Origin: Demequina sp. NBRC 110052
Lineage (GTDB): Bacteria > Actinomycetota > Actinomycetes > Actinomycetales > Demequinaceae
DNA: 64,000 nucleotides
Direction of reading: 5' to 3'
Assembly (NCBI RefSeq): GCF_002090075.1
Contig: NZ_BBRI01000004.1
Location: 248,001-312,000 of the forward strand
The notes below the pieces were generated by a model. The model saw only the letters and a program-made list of their open reading frames with translations. It was not told the DNA's origin and ran no database searches. Positions 17,890-26,245 of this stretch are shown here, piece after piece. Both the position numbers and the translations under genes were made by a program. Position 1 is the stretch's first letter. Every line of letters starts with the position of its first letter.

Positions 17890-19538
17890 TGCGCGAAGGA
17901 ATTAGCGACGCCATCGCTGAGCGTTTGACCGACGTCGGCGTGATTGCTACGGAGGTCTCGGAGCGACTCTTCCCAGACGAGTATTGGGTCGTCGTTCATG
18001 TAGACCCTTCCAGACTGGCTGTAGCCCAAGCCCAAGTCGCTCAACTCGAAGCAGCCGTGCGCCGCGCCGGCGCAGTGGAGTCCGACGTTGTAGTGGTGAT
18101 TCGTCCGAACCGAGCCGCTGACCCCACGCTAGTGCGCGGGGAGGTTCAAGGGCGTCTGTACAACGCCGAGATTGACCAGTTGATCCAGCTTCTCGAGGCT
18201 CGATCAAGGACTTCAGATGCGCTGCCAAGTCTGCGTTACGTCGAGGACCCTCGCGCTAGCCTGAGCACGGTAGCTGCCTCTCGACACCAGTTCATCTACG
18301 GACGCCGCGGGGTTGGAAAGACAGCCTTGCTCTTGGAGGCGAAGCGGCTTGCAGAGCAGTCTGGAAGCGTCGCTGTGTGGTTCAACGCGCAGGTCTTTCG
18401 CAGGAGTTCTCCGGAAAGCGCCTTCTTGACAATTGTTGAGCAACTGTGCAGCGACCTTCTGGGGACATTTGCCAACTCCACCAGTGATCTCCCAGTCGCG
18501 CTACAAAGTATCCGGGAACTCATTAGGGAGAGTCGATCAGCAGCGGCACCAAGTGCTGTCGGCGTCGGTGAGTTGCTACCGAAGATCAATACAGCCCTAA
18601 GGGGTACACTTCGCGGCGACCTTGTTAGGTTGTATCTCTACCTGGACGACTTCTATCTCTTTGACGTCGAGGCACAGCCCTTGCTGCTCGACTACCTGCA
18701 TTCGGCGCTCCGCGACTGCAACGGATGGATCAAGGTGGCGAGCATTGAGAGGCTCACCCGCTCCTACGACGCGGGTAGCCGTCTTGGGCTGGAGATTCCG
18801 CACGATGCAACCACCGTCAATCTCGACGTGACGCTCGAGGATCCGCAGGAAGCCCAGAGGTTCCTCGAACGGGTGCTGGCCGACTACACGGTTGCAGCTG
18901 GTATCCCGTCTCCGCGCCGCATCGCCAAGCCGGAAGCGCTTGCAAGGTTGGTGCTCGCTTCGGGAGGCGTTCCGCGCGACTACCTTAATCTGCTGGCCTC
19001 GTCGATTGTCGTGGCGAGGAAAGCACGAAACCTCGCTCGCGAAGTCGGCAAGGAAGATGTCGCACAAGCCGCCGGGCAGGCCGCGCGCACGAAGCGGAAT
19101 GACTTGGAGCAGGACGTCGGCGACGAGAACGCGGCGGGACTGCTCCGCAATCTTGATGCGCTGTCGTCTCAGGTGCAGGCGAGAGGGTTCACCTACTTCC
19201 TCGTTCGCGTAGACGTCCCTGTCGGCGGTGCGTACTCGCATCTCGAGAGACTCGTCGATCTGCGGTTCTGTCACCTGGTTCTTCAGTCGCTCTCTGATCA
19301 GCATCGGCCGGGGGTCAGGTACGAGGCGTACATGCTGGACCTGAGCGAGTTCGCTGATTTCCGGCTGAAGCGTGGCCTGAACGTGCTTGACCTTCAGGAG
19401 GGCCGCTGGACATGGAAGCTGACCGGCACAAAGGGAAGCGTCGAGCCCCTCGCCGGCACGAAGTTCAGGGATCGGCTTCGGCGCGGCCCCGTAGTCGACG
19501 CTGTGGGCTCCGACTTGACTCTCGCTGGCGAGGCCTAA
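17889..19538 (+). CDS. P-loop ATPase coupled to the HEPN protein
   Basis: 549 residues. The N-terminal 90 residues form a small alpha/beta domain (YWVVVHVDP, long helix, DVVVVIRP). Then comes an AAA-like ATPase: Walker A GRRGVGKTAL (138-147), Walker B LYLYLDDF (about 248-255), and a sensor-like SIERLTRSYD. A helical region follows, then a C-terminal domain (about 420-540) with YFLVRVDVPVG and FRLKRGLNVLDLQEG. No transmembrane helices or nuclease motif are seen. It starts at GTG overlapping the HEPN stop. By position it could regulate or be regulated by the HEPN protein, or sense a trigger. The exact family is not recognised. Confidence 0.8.
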   Translation: MREGISDAIAERLTDVGVIATEVSERLFPDEYWVVVHVDPSRLAVAQAQVAQLEAAVRRAGAVESDVVVVIRPNRAADPTLVRGEVQGRLYNAEIDQLIQLLEARSRTSDALPSLRYVEDPRASLSTVAASRHQFIYGRRGVGKTALLLEAKRLAEQSGSVAVWFNAQVFRRSSPESAFLTIVEQLCSDLLGTFANSTSDLPVALQSIRELIRESRSAAAPSAVGVGELLPKINTALRGTLRGDLVRLYLYLDDFYLFDVEAQPLLLDYLHSALRDCNGWIKVASIERLTRSYDAGSRLGLEIPHDATTVNLDVTLEDPQEAQRFLERVLADYTVAAGIPSPRRIAKPEALARLVLASGGVPRDYLNLLASSIVVARKARNLAREVGKEDVAQAAGQAARTKRNDLEQDVGDENAAGLLRNLDALSSQVQARGFTYFLVRVDVPVGGAYSHLERLVDLRFCHLVLQSLSDQHRPGVRYEAYMLDLSEFADFRLKRGLNVLDLQEGRWTWKLTGTKGSVEPLAGTKFRDRLRRGPVVDAVGSDLTLAGEA

Positions 19539-19743
19539 GCCCCTGCAGCGGGTGCGGCTGGGAAATCATCGACGGGTGACTATGAGACAAGAGCGCACGC
19601 TAAGTGGCGCGCGGTGCGGTCTGCTGTGCGAGTCTGCGAGACTTGTGGTGGCGGGCGGACCTGAGTGAATCCCCCGAGCCCTTGTTGCCCGGCTCAGAGC
19701 CACCGCCCGTGCCCGGTTCGACGTGTGAGCTCCCACAGGCCAA

Positions 19744-19914
19744 GTGGAGCCGGAGACCATCTGGGCCCCTCCGCGGCCCACAGAGAGCGCGACGGAGCCC
19801 GCGCCGAGCCCAGAACCCGTGGACGCCGACGCCGTTTCAGACTCCGTGTGGTGGCCTTGTGCGCTTGCACTTCCGATCGCCGTGGCCGCTTGGGCGAGCG
19901 TGGCCTCGAAGTGA
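19744..19914 (+). pseudogene. Decayed 3' fragment of a membrane/surface protein gene
   Basis: A frame preceded by a stop (19726-19728) encodes VEPETIWAPPRPTESATEPA, more Pro/Ser/Glu-rich sequence, and then a hydrophobic segment ALALPIAVAAWASVA before TGA at 19912-19914. This resembles a Pro-rich stalk plus C-terminal membrane anchor. Just upstream another frame also reads like a Pro-rich linker (EPLLPGSEPPPVPGS), suggesting a frameshift. No start or promoter is seen. The remainder of 19539-20303 contains no gene I can support; a short frame from 19954 with CNAPGHVDYTYCGH may be another remnant. Confidence 0.45.
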
Positions 19915-20303
19915 TAAGCGTGGGACCGCAGCCTCGGACGCGCGCGCACCGAGATGGCATGGCTCGTCGAAGCGCTCGTGCAGGAGGGGTTGTTCACGAC
20001 AACAGTCGCCGGGACTCCGGAGCTATCGCAGGTGGGCCGGCCGCGTGTGCTGCGCGCGGACATCCGACTCTGTGAGCTCAACGGTGAGGCGCCCACCGAT
20101 GCCTGCAACGCGCCGGGGCATGTGGACTACACGTACTGTGGGCACTCGCGGTATGCCTCGACAACCACGTCTCGATGCAGGCGAGCACGGGTGCCGATGT
20201 TCGTCGTGCAAGCCGGGCCACGCTCGATGCCGCTCGCGGCGGGCTGCAGACGATCTGGAGAGCAGCGGCGAAGTAGTTGTCGACGCTATAACTCGGACCG
20301 CGT

Positions 20304-20710
20304 GACGGTGACCCAACTGGTTGCGCTGGCGAGCCGAATCCGAAGGTGATGCAGAACCTGGTCAAAGGGCCAGGCGGGGTGGGCTTTGAGGTGATTGTGG
20401 CGCGGATGATCGAATCGTTCGAGGGCGGCATCGCGCCCGCGACGGTGGTGCCGCAGCAGGAGCGAGTCAAGGAGGACATCGCGTTCATCGTCTCGTCTGC
20501 GGTCGCCGCGGGGGACCTCATGATGACAGTGAAGGCCCCCAGTGAAGTGGTAGCGAGCATGCGCGATTGTTCGATGTCTACGCGGGCGCGCAAATCGTCG
20601 AGCGTAGGGACTCGCCGACGATCGACGTGGTGGGGCGCGCCGCAGGCAAGCCTCAGAGCTCCGACGAGGTACTCGCGGTGCGTGAAGCGATCACAGCGAC
20701 GGCGGGGTAG
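20304..20710 (+). pseudogene. Degenerate copy of the 3' end of pheT
   Basis: Translation gives GDPTGCAGEPNPKVMQNL, VGFEVI, MIESFEGGIAPAT, VKEDIAF and VAAGDL. Then, after a frameshift near 20540-20580, FDVYAGAQI and SSDEVLAVREAITATAG followed by TAG. Each piece lines up in order with the FDX-ACB end of the intact PheT (for example GTPVGYAGEIHPKV, VGFEVI, IAPAT, VAAGDL, FDVYTGEQI, EEVLAVRES). By eye about half of aligned residues agree. Weak similarity may extend upstream to about 20185. It has no promoter or catalytic part and cannot make PheT. It marks the far edge of the inserted segment. Confidence 0.85.
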
Positions 20711-20837
20711 AGGCCCGGGGCGGGGTTGCACAAGTTGGGTCGAACGTAGTCCACGCGGCAAGCGCATCGGCTTGCGTCGCGTAAGTGGTTGCGGAAAACT
20801 CATGGTCGGGAGTCGTGTAGTGAGCACGCGGGTTCTG

Positions 20838-23810
20838 ATGGGGGAAATTGTGCTGGTTGAAGCGAGCGCAGGAGCGGCGCTGTCCATTGCTTTTGAGCGT
20901 GTTCTCGACGGTGCATTGCGCGTTCTCCAAAACTCGGGTGTTGCTAAGCGCCAATCGAATCGAGAGTTGTTGGACGTTCGCGCGCAGATTGGGACTGCTT
21001 TCGCGCAGGTGAATCTGCCCCTGGTTGAGGTCCTTCCGGATGACGTATCAGTGCGCGCGTTCGAAGAGTTCTTGAGTACACCGGACTGCGGTTCACTGCT
21101 CGAAGACGTGGTCGCGCTGGTTCTCGTCGATGCGACGGAAGATGAATTTGGTGCAGCGCGCGCGACGTTTCTTGCCCTAACAGCAATGCATTTTGAGGGG
21201 GCTGTGGGCGATGAGAGCTCCCGGCTCGCGTTCGATCTCACCTTGGGAGCTGTGCGAAGCCGGATCGAGGCGCTCGAGCTCGACTCACAAGCGGCTATCC
21301 AGAGCCTTCGGAGTGCTGCTGTCCAGTCAACATTGCGGCGAAGTGCCGCATCGATTACGCATAGGGCGAGCGTCGCAGCCCAGTTCGTGGATCTAGCTGC
21401 ACGGATCAGGCTTGCTCAGTGGGAGCGAGACTACAAAGTCCAGGTTGCAAGCCAACACGGATACCTAACTCCGCCGGATCCCGAAGTCAGGCGGAAGGTC
21501 CCGTTCGACGAACTGTATGTTGCACCCCGACTGCACGTAGACGGCCCGGCAGCGACAAGTATTGACAAGGCGCCGATCGCGGTTGACGACTTTGCCCGGT
21601 CGCTGCAGCGGACCGTCGTGCTCGGAGACCCTGGAGCCGGCAAGTCGACCGTCGCGTCGTACATTGCGCACCGCGAAGCCGAGTTGGGCGACCGAGTCCC
21701 GTTCCTCGTCGTCGTGCGCGAGTTCGCAGCCACTATGCCGGTTCCGCATTCGGTCGCAGAATACATCAATCGTGCGGCCGGGAGCCGGTACCAAGCGACG
21801 CCTCCGGACGGGGCCGTCGAGTACTTGCTCAGGTCTGGGCGAGCGCTAGTGATCTTTGATGGGCTCGATGAACTAATTGAGACTAGTTCACGTCGTGAAG
21901 TTGCAGAGATCGTTGAGGCCTTTGCGAACGCATTTCCGCAGGCACGAATCCTCGTCACGTCGAGGCGAGTCGGTTACGCGCAGGCACGGCTTGACCCGAG
22001 GCTATTCGACTCGTTGGCAATTGCGGGGTTTCATCCTGAGGATGTGAGTGAGTACGCGGTCAAGTGGTTCAGAGTGGTCGCCGGCGCGGATCGAAGCCTC
22101 GAAGATCCAGACGTTCAAGCCGCTGCGTTCGTCCGTGACGCGGAGGCTGTTGCGGACTTGGCCGCGACGCCACTCATGCTGTCGCTCCTCTGTATTCTGT
22201 ATCGAGGCGAGGGCTACCTGCCTCGTGCGAGGCCAGAGGTCTATGCGGCGTGCGCAAACCTCCTCTTCAAGAAGTGGGATCACTCGCGCAAGATCCATGT
22301 TGAACTCGATGCCGCTCCCCACATCGACAATGCGATCAAGCACATCGCCTATTGGATGTATACATCTGTTGGTGAAGAGGCGGTCCTCGAGAGGGACTTG
22401 GTGCTCCAAACCTCTGAGTACCTCACGCCGTTCTTCTCTAGTGTTGAGGCCGCGCACGTCGCCGCGCAGCAGTTTGTGGATTTCTGCCGGGGGCGCGCGT
22501 GGGTGCTCTCGGAGGCAGGGACGGACCAAGACGGCCGCGCGCTGTACCGCTTCACACACCGAACCTTCCTGGAGTACTTCGCGGCCTTTGAGATCACCCG
22601 TCGTTTCGGTGAGTCGGAACAACTGGCCCGCTTGATCCTGCCGAGAGTCTCACGTGGCGAGTGGGATGAAGTCGCCCAACTGGCGATCCAGATCCATGAC
22701 GGGAATCGGCTGAACGGTGCCGAAGCAGTCATCAGACGCCTGATCTCAGATCGCCGTCGGAGGAGTTCGGACAAGGCGGATTTGGTTTCTGCCTTTGCGT
22801 GGAGGGTGCTGTCCACAGTCTCCGTGAGCCGCGAGCTCCTGGTCGCGTTGGTCGATCACTCCTACGCGACCTCGATGTTGGTTGCGCAGGAGTTCGGTCG
22901 CACGGGTATCTTGACCAACTTGGTACCATCGATCCTGCTCGCGCCAGATGTCCGGACCGACCTCGCGACCGTGGTAGCCGAGGCCGTGTTCGATCGCTGC
23001 AGCGCATCACTCGAAGACCGAGATGATGAGACGAGACGCGTAGCTGCCCACCTCGCGCTTGTATTCGGTGATACTTGGGGCCCGATCTACTCTGAGCGTC
23101 AACGCCTCCGTGCACGCCTCATTGATCGCAAGCGCGAGTTCTTGGACAGTCACCGAGAGATCCTCCTGGGCGGGAACAACGCTGACGAGGTCTGGGCCCT
23201 AGCCCTGATCGCCGGTGTAGCGAGCATTGCGGAGGTTATCGCGGCCGCACGCTCGGATGGCGCGCCGCCGTTTCAGTACTTGTTCCGACGAGTTGATCTC
23301 GCGATTGGGGGTATTGGGTTCGGCTCGGCCGCACAAAACATGCTTGCACACGTCACTCGCAACGTCCCCTCAACTCCCGAGGAAATGGGTGCACGCGTCA
23401 AGGACGCGGTGGGTACGGATCTTGAGGAACTTGCGGCTTCCTGCGGTGAGCTTGCCGATCTGCCGCTAGCCAGAACCTCGCGGACCTTGGACCGCCACCT
23501 CTGGTACATGGGCCAAGCGAGTTCCGCGCTACCCCTGACGCTTGATCCTGGTCAGCGCTGGGGCGCAATTCTCCTGTTGCTGTGTTTGGCGGAGCTCGGG
23601 GAGTTGTTGCCCGAGGGAAGCGCCTACTTGCCTCGTGGCGCGCAGGGGAACATTCTGCGTCTTGCGGTCTCCACTCGTCAGGGCAGGTTGCAGCAGGATG
23701 AACTGTGGGCCGCTGTCGGTGCCGAGTCAATCGGTGCGAACGAGCAGGGACTGTTGCGCGCCTGGTGCTCAGGAGAACTCGCACTTTGCGACGCCTCGCC
23801 GATTGACTAG
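20838..23810 (+). CDS. NACHT-domain NTPase (NLR-like), probable antiphage protein
   Basis: About 990 residues from ATG 20838; GTG 20820 and ATG 20802 are alternatives, and the open frame continues back into the pheT remnant, which is not part of the gene. The N-terminal 250 residues are helical. The NACHT module has Walker A LGDPGAGKST (262-271), Walker B ALVIFDGLDELIE (336-348), ILVTSRR and the winged-helix motif FTHRTFLEYFAAFE (572-585). The C-terminal 400 residues are helical and repeat-like, a plausible sensor. Bacterial NACHT proteins include STAND-type phage defence proteins. No recognisable nuclease, TIR or protease effector is visible; the helical N-terminus may be the effector or adaptor. 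GC is lower than in core genes. Confidence 0.88.
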   Translation: MGEIVLVEASAGAALSIAFERVLDGALRVLQNSGVAKRQSNRELLDVRAQIGTAFAQVNLPLVEVLPDDVSVRAFEEFLSTPDCGSLLEDVVALVLVDATEDEFGAARATFLALTAMHFEGAVGDESSRLAFDLTLGAVRSRIEALELDSQAAIQSLRSAAVQSTLRRSAASITHRASVAAQFVDLAARIRLAQWERDYKVQVASQHGYLTPPDPEVRRKVPFDELYVAPRLHVDGPAATSIDKAPIAVDDFARSLQRTVVLGDPGAGKSTVASYIAHREAELGDRVPFLVVVREFAATMPVPHSVAEYINRAAGSRYQATPPDGAVEYLLRSGRALVIFDGLDELIETSSRREVAEIVEAFANAFPQARILVTSRRVGYAQARLDPRLFDSLAIAGFHPEDVSEYAVKWFRVVAGADRSLEDPDVQAAAFVRDAEAVADLAATPLMLSLLCILYRGEGYLPRARPEVYAACANLLFKKWDHSRKIHVELDAAPHIDNAIKHIAYWMYTSVGEEAVLERDLVLQTSEYLTPFFSSVEAAHVAAQQFVDFCRGRAWVLSEAGTDQDGRALYRFTHRTFLEYFAAFEITRRFGESEQLARLILPRVSRGEWDEVAQLAIQIHDGNRLNGAEAVIRRLISDRRRRSSDKADLVSAFAWRVLSTVSVSRELLVALVDHSYATSMLVAQEFGRTGILTNLVPSILLAPDVRTDLATVVAEAVFDRCSASLEDRDDETRRVAAHLALVFGDTWGPIYSERQRLRARLIDRKREFLDSHREILLGGNNADEVWALALIAGVASIAEVIAAARSDGAPPFQYLFRRVDLAIGGIGFGSAAQNMLAHVTRNVPSTPEEMGARVKDAVGTDLEELAASCGELADLPLARTSRTLDRHLWYMGQASSALPLTLDPGQRWGAILLLLCLAELGELLPEGSAYLPRGAQGNILRLAVSTRQGRLQQDELWAAVGAESIGANEQGLLRAWCSGELALCDASPID

Positions 23811-24009
23811 CTAGACGCGGCAGCGCAAGTAGATTAGGTCCTGCAGGCATCAGCGGCTGGTATCCTTACCGAGTGCAGCCAGCAAGAACGGCCTGCATGC
23901 GTCGCAGATTGCTTCTCCTTCTCGCCAGCGCACGTCCCCAGACACAGCGCGGCTCGTAGAAATCCTCTCTTCGGCGAACGAACGCGAACACCTTCGCGCT
24001 TCGCCACCA

Positions 24010-24059
24010 CTGCCGGTGCCCTGAACTAGGGGACAAGCACGCTGACGCGCGCCCGGCAG
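24010..24059 (+). promoter_or_regulatory. Structured 5' leader of the DEAD-box helicase gene
   Basis: CTGCCGG (24010-24016) pairs with CCGGCAG (24053-24059) and encloses smaller stems (CCCT/AGGG and CGC/GCG), giving a branched structure 18 nt before the start codon. A -10-like TATCCT lies about 150 nt upstream (near 23862). Long leaders controlling RNA helicase genes, often by cold or autoregulation, are known. This instance is a prediction. Confidence 0.4.
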
Positions 24060-24077
24060 CAGACTTGAAAGGCATTC

Positions 24078-25592
24078 ATGCCCATCCACTTCGCCGATCT
24101 CGGCGTGCCCACGCAGCTCACCACCGTGCTTGAGCGCGAGGGAAAGCTCACCCCGTTCCCCATCCAGGAAGACACGCTTCCTGACACGCTCGCAGGCCGT
24201 GACGTGCTCGGCCGCGGCAAGACCGGCTCCGGCAAGACGCTCGCGTTCTCGCTGCCCGTCGCCGCGCGCCTGGGCGCCAAGGGCGGCAAGGCCCGTCCTG
24301 GCCGCCCGCGTGCCCTCATCCTCGCGCCGACGCGTGAGCTCGCCACCCAGATCGACGCCGTCATCGCGCCCCTCGCGGCCGCATACGGCATGAGCACCAC
24401 CACGATCTTCGGCGGCGTGAACCAGCGCCGTCAGGAGAACGCGATGGCTCGCGGCGCCGACATCGTCGTGGCGTGCCCCGGCCGCCTCGAGGACCTCATG
24501 AAGCAGCGCATCGTGTCGCTCGACGCGGTCGAGATCACGGTGCTGGACGAGGCCGACCACATGGCGGACTTGGGCTTCCTGCCCGGCGTGACCCGCATCA
24601 TGGCCGCCACCCCGCAGCGCGGTCAGCGCCTTCTGTTCTCGGCCACGCTGGACAACGGCGTGGACAAGCTCGTGAAGCGCTTCCTCGACAATCCCATCAC
24701 GCACTCGGTGGACAGCGCAGACAGCCACGTGGACGCCATGACGCACCACGTGTTCCACGTCAACGGCGCCGACGGCAAGCGTGACGTGGTCCGTGCCCTC
24801 GCGTCGGGCACCGGCCGCCGCATCCTGTTCATGCGCACCAAGCACCAGGCGAAGAAGCTCGCCAAGCAGCTCACCGCGGACGGCATCCCCGCCGTGGACC
24901 TGCACGGCAACCTCGCGCAGGGCGCCCGTGACCGCAACCTCGCAGCCTTCGCTGAGGGTCGCGCCAAGGTTCTCGTCGCCACCGACGTCGCCGCGCGCGG
25001 CGTGCACGTGGACGGCATCGAGCTGGTCATCCACGTGGACCCGCCCATGGAGCACAAGGCGTACCTGCACCGCTCCGGTCGTACGGCTCGCGCCGGCACC
25101 TCGGGCGACGTGGTCACCCTCGTGCTGCCCGAGCAGCGTCGCGACACGCAGCAGCTGCTGCGCAAGGCCAACATCAAGGCGGAGCCGCAGGCCGTCAACG
25201 CGACGTCGCCGCAGGTCGTCACGCTCATCGGCGAGGTCGCTCCCTACGTGAAGCCGGCCCCCATCACCGAGCAGCCTCAGCGCCAGGGCGGAGGCCGCGG
25301 ACGCGGTCGCTCGCAGGGTGCAGGCGGCGGCGCGCGTCGTGACGGTCAGCAGGGTTCCGGTCGCGGCCGTGGCCGCGGCCAGTCCGCCGGTGCAGACGCC
25401 CGACGCGGTCACACCGGTGAGACCGGACACGGCGGCCGCCAGGGTGGTCGTCAGGACGGCGCCTCCTCGCAGGGCGGCCAGCGTCGCCAGGGGAGCGGCC
25501 AGGGTCGCGCCTCGCAGACCACGCGCAGCCGCCACTCCGGCGGGCACTCGTCCGCCGCGGCGTTCTCCGCTGGCGGCCGCCGCAGCCGCTGA
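24078..25592 (+). CDS. DEAD-box ATP-dependent RNA helicase
   Basis: 504 residues. All helicase motifs are present: Q motif TPFPIQ, motif I RGKTGSGKT, Ia PTRELATQ, Ib CPGRLEDL, II DEADHM, III SAT, IV ILFMRTKHQ, V ATDVAARGVHV and VI HRSGRTARAG. After residue 395 comes a low-complexity tail rich in Arg-Gly and Gln (GRGRGRSQG-type), which usually binds RNA. It unwinds structured RNA, probably in ribosome assembly or cold adaptation. GAAAGG precedes the ATG. It marks the return to core-like base composition after the island. Confidence 0.95.
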   Translation: MPIHFADLGVPTQLTTVLEREGKLTPFPIQEDTLPDTLAGRDVLGRGKTGSGKTLAFSLPVAARLGAKGGKARPGRPRALILAPTRELATQIDAVIAPLAAAYGMSTTTIFGGVNQRRQENAMARGADIVVACPGRLEDLMKQRIVSLDAVEITVLDEADHMADLGFLPGVTRIMAATPQRGQRLLFSATLDNGVDKLVKRFLDNPITHSVDSADSHVDAMTHHVFHVNGADGKRDVVRALASGTGRRILFMRTKHQAKKLAKQLTADGIPAVDLHGNLAQGARDRNLAAFAEGRAKVLVATDVAARGVHVDGIELVIHVDPPMEHKAYLHRSGRTARAGTSGDVVTLVLPEQRRDTQQLLRKANIKAEPQAVNATSPQVVTLIGEVAPYVKPAPITEQPQRQGGGRGRGRSQGAGGGARRDGQQGSGRGRGRGQSAGADARRGHTGETGHGGRQGGRQDGASSQGGQRRQGSGQGRASQTTRSRHSGGHSSAAAFSAGGRRSR

Positions 25593-25660
25593 CGGCGACA
25601 CTCGCACTCGTGACGGGCGGCGTGTCGTAGACGGCACGCGCTGATCGTCCACAGGCGTAC

Positions 25661-25698
25661 GGAAGGACCCGGGTATCCACCGATGCCCGGGTCCTTCC
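25661..25698 (+). terminator. Strong intrinsic terminator hairpin
   Basis: GGAAGGACCCGGG (25661-25673) pairs perfectly with CCCGGGTCCTTCC (25686-25698) over a 12-nt loop, about 70 nt after the helicase stop. The stem is symmetric and could stop transcription from either side. No long U-tract follows, as is common in high-GC actinobacteria. Confidence 0.8.
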
Positions 25699-25780
25699 GC
25701 ATTCCTGGATGGTTGAAGGGTTAGTGTGTCCGGAGCGTCCACGCCCATGGGGCGGTGCGAGGGCGCTGCAAGGGGGAGAG

Positions 25781-26161
25781 ATGAGAAGGCTGACCATCTG
25801 GCTCAGCTGGGGAGCGGCCATCGTGGCCGCGATCGTGACAGGTGTCTTCGCGCTGCTCGAGGCCTACGCGGCCGAAGAGGAACTGCGTGGCATGCAATGG
25901 ACCACCGCGCTCACGGTGAGCGCCACCGTCACGTTGGCCGCAGCCGCGGTCGCGGCAGGCATCACGGCTGCCTGGTCCGAGGGCTGGGCCGACCGCGCAC
26001 GTGGCCCGTCCTCAGGAGCGACGCGGGTCGGCATCGCAATGCTGCTCGGCGGCGGAGCGCTCTCGATCGTGTTCCTCCCCGCGATCTCCGTGGCGATCTC
26101 AGGAGCGCTCGTGATCCTGCTGGAAGTGCTGCGCGGCGAGCCCGAGCCTGCCGACGACTGA
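25781..26161 (+). CDS. Small membrane protein
   Basis: 126 residues with three predicted membrane helices (about 5-27, 43-64 and 88-115) and an acidic C-terminal tail (RGEPEPADD). GGGGGAGAG precedes the ATG at 25781. No family recognised. It lies alone between the helicase terminator and a HAD-like gene. Confidence 0.65.
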   Translation: MRRLTIWLSWGAAIVAAIVTGVFALLEAYAAEEELRGMQWTTALTVSATVTLAAAAVAAGITAAWSEGWADRARGPSSGATRVGIAMLLGGGALSIVFLPAISVAISGALVILLEVLRGEPEPADD

Positions 26162-26245
26162 GCCGCGTCCGGCGTGGGGGACGCCCCGCGGTGCGTCCGC
26201 GTGTTGAGGTGGGCGTAGGCCCTAGACACGCGGGAGGTGCCGACG

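Noticed and set aside
20346-20837. N-terminal extension of the NACHT protein by 164 residues.
   Set aside because: The extension is the decayed pheT end read in frame, then non-conserved sequence. The NACHT gene more likely starts at 20838 (or 20802/20820).
23850-25748. A 632-codon minus-strand frame over the helicase.
   Set aside because: Antisense to a complete DEAD-box helicase; the composition is a shadow of its codons.
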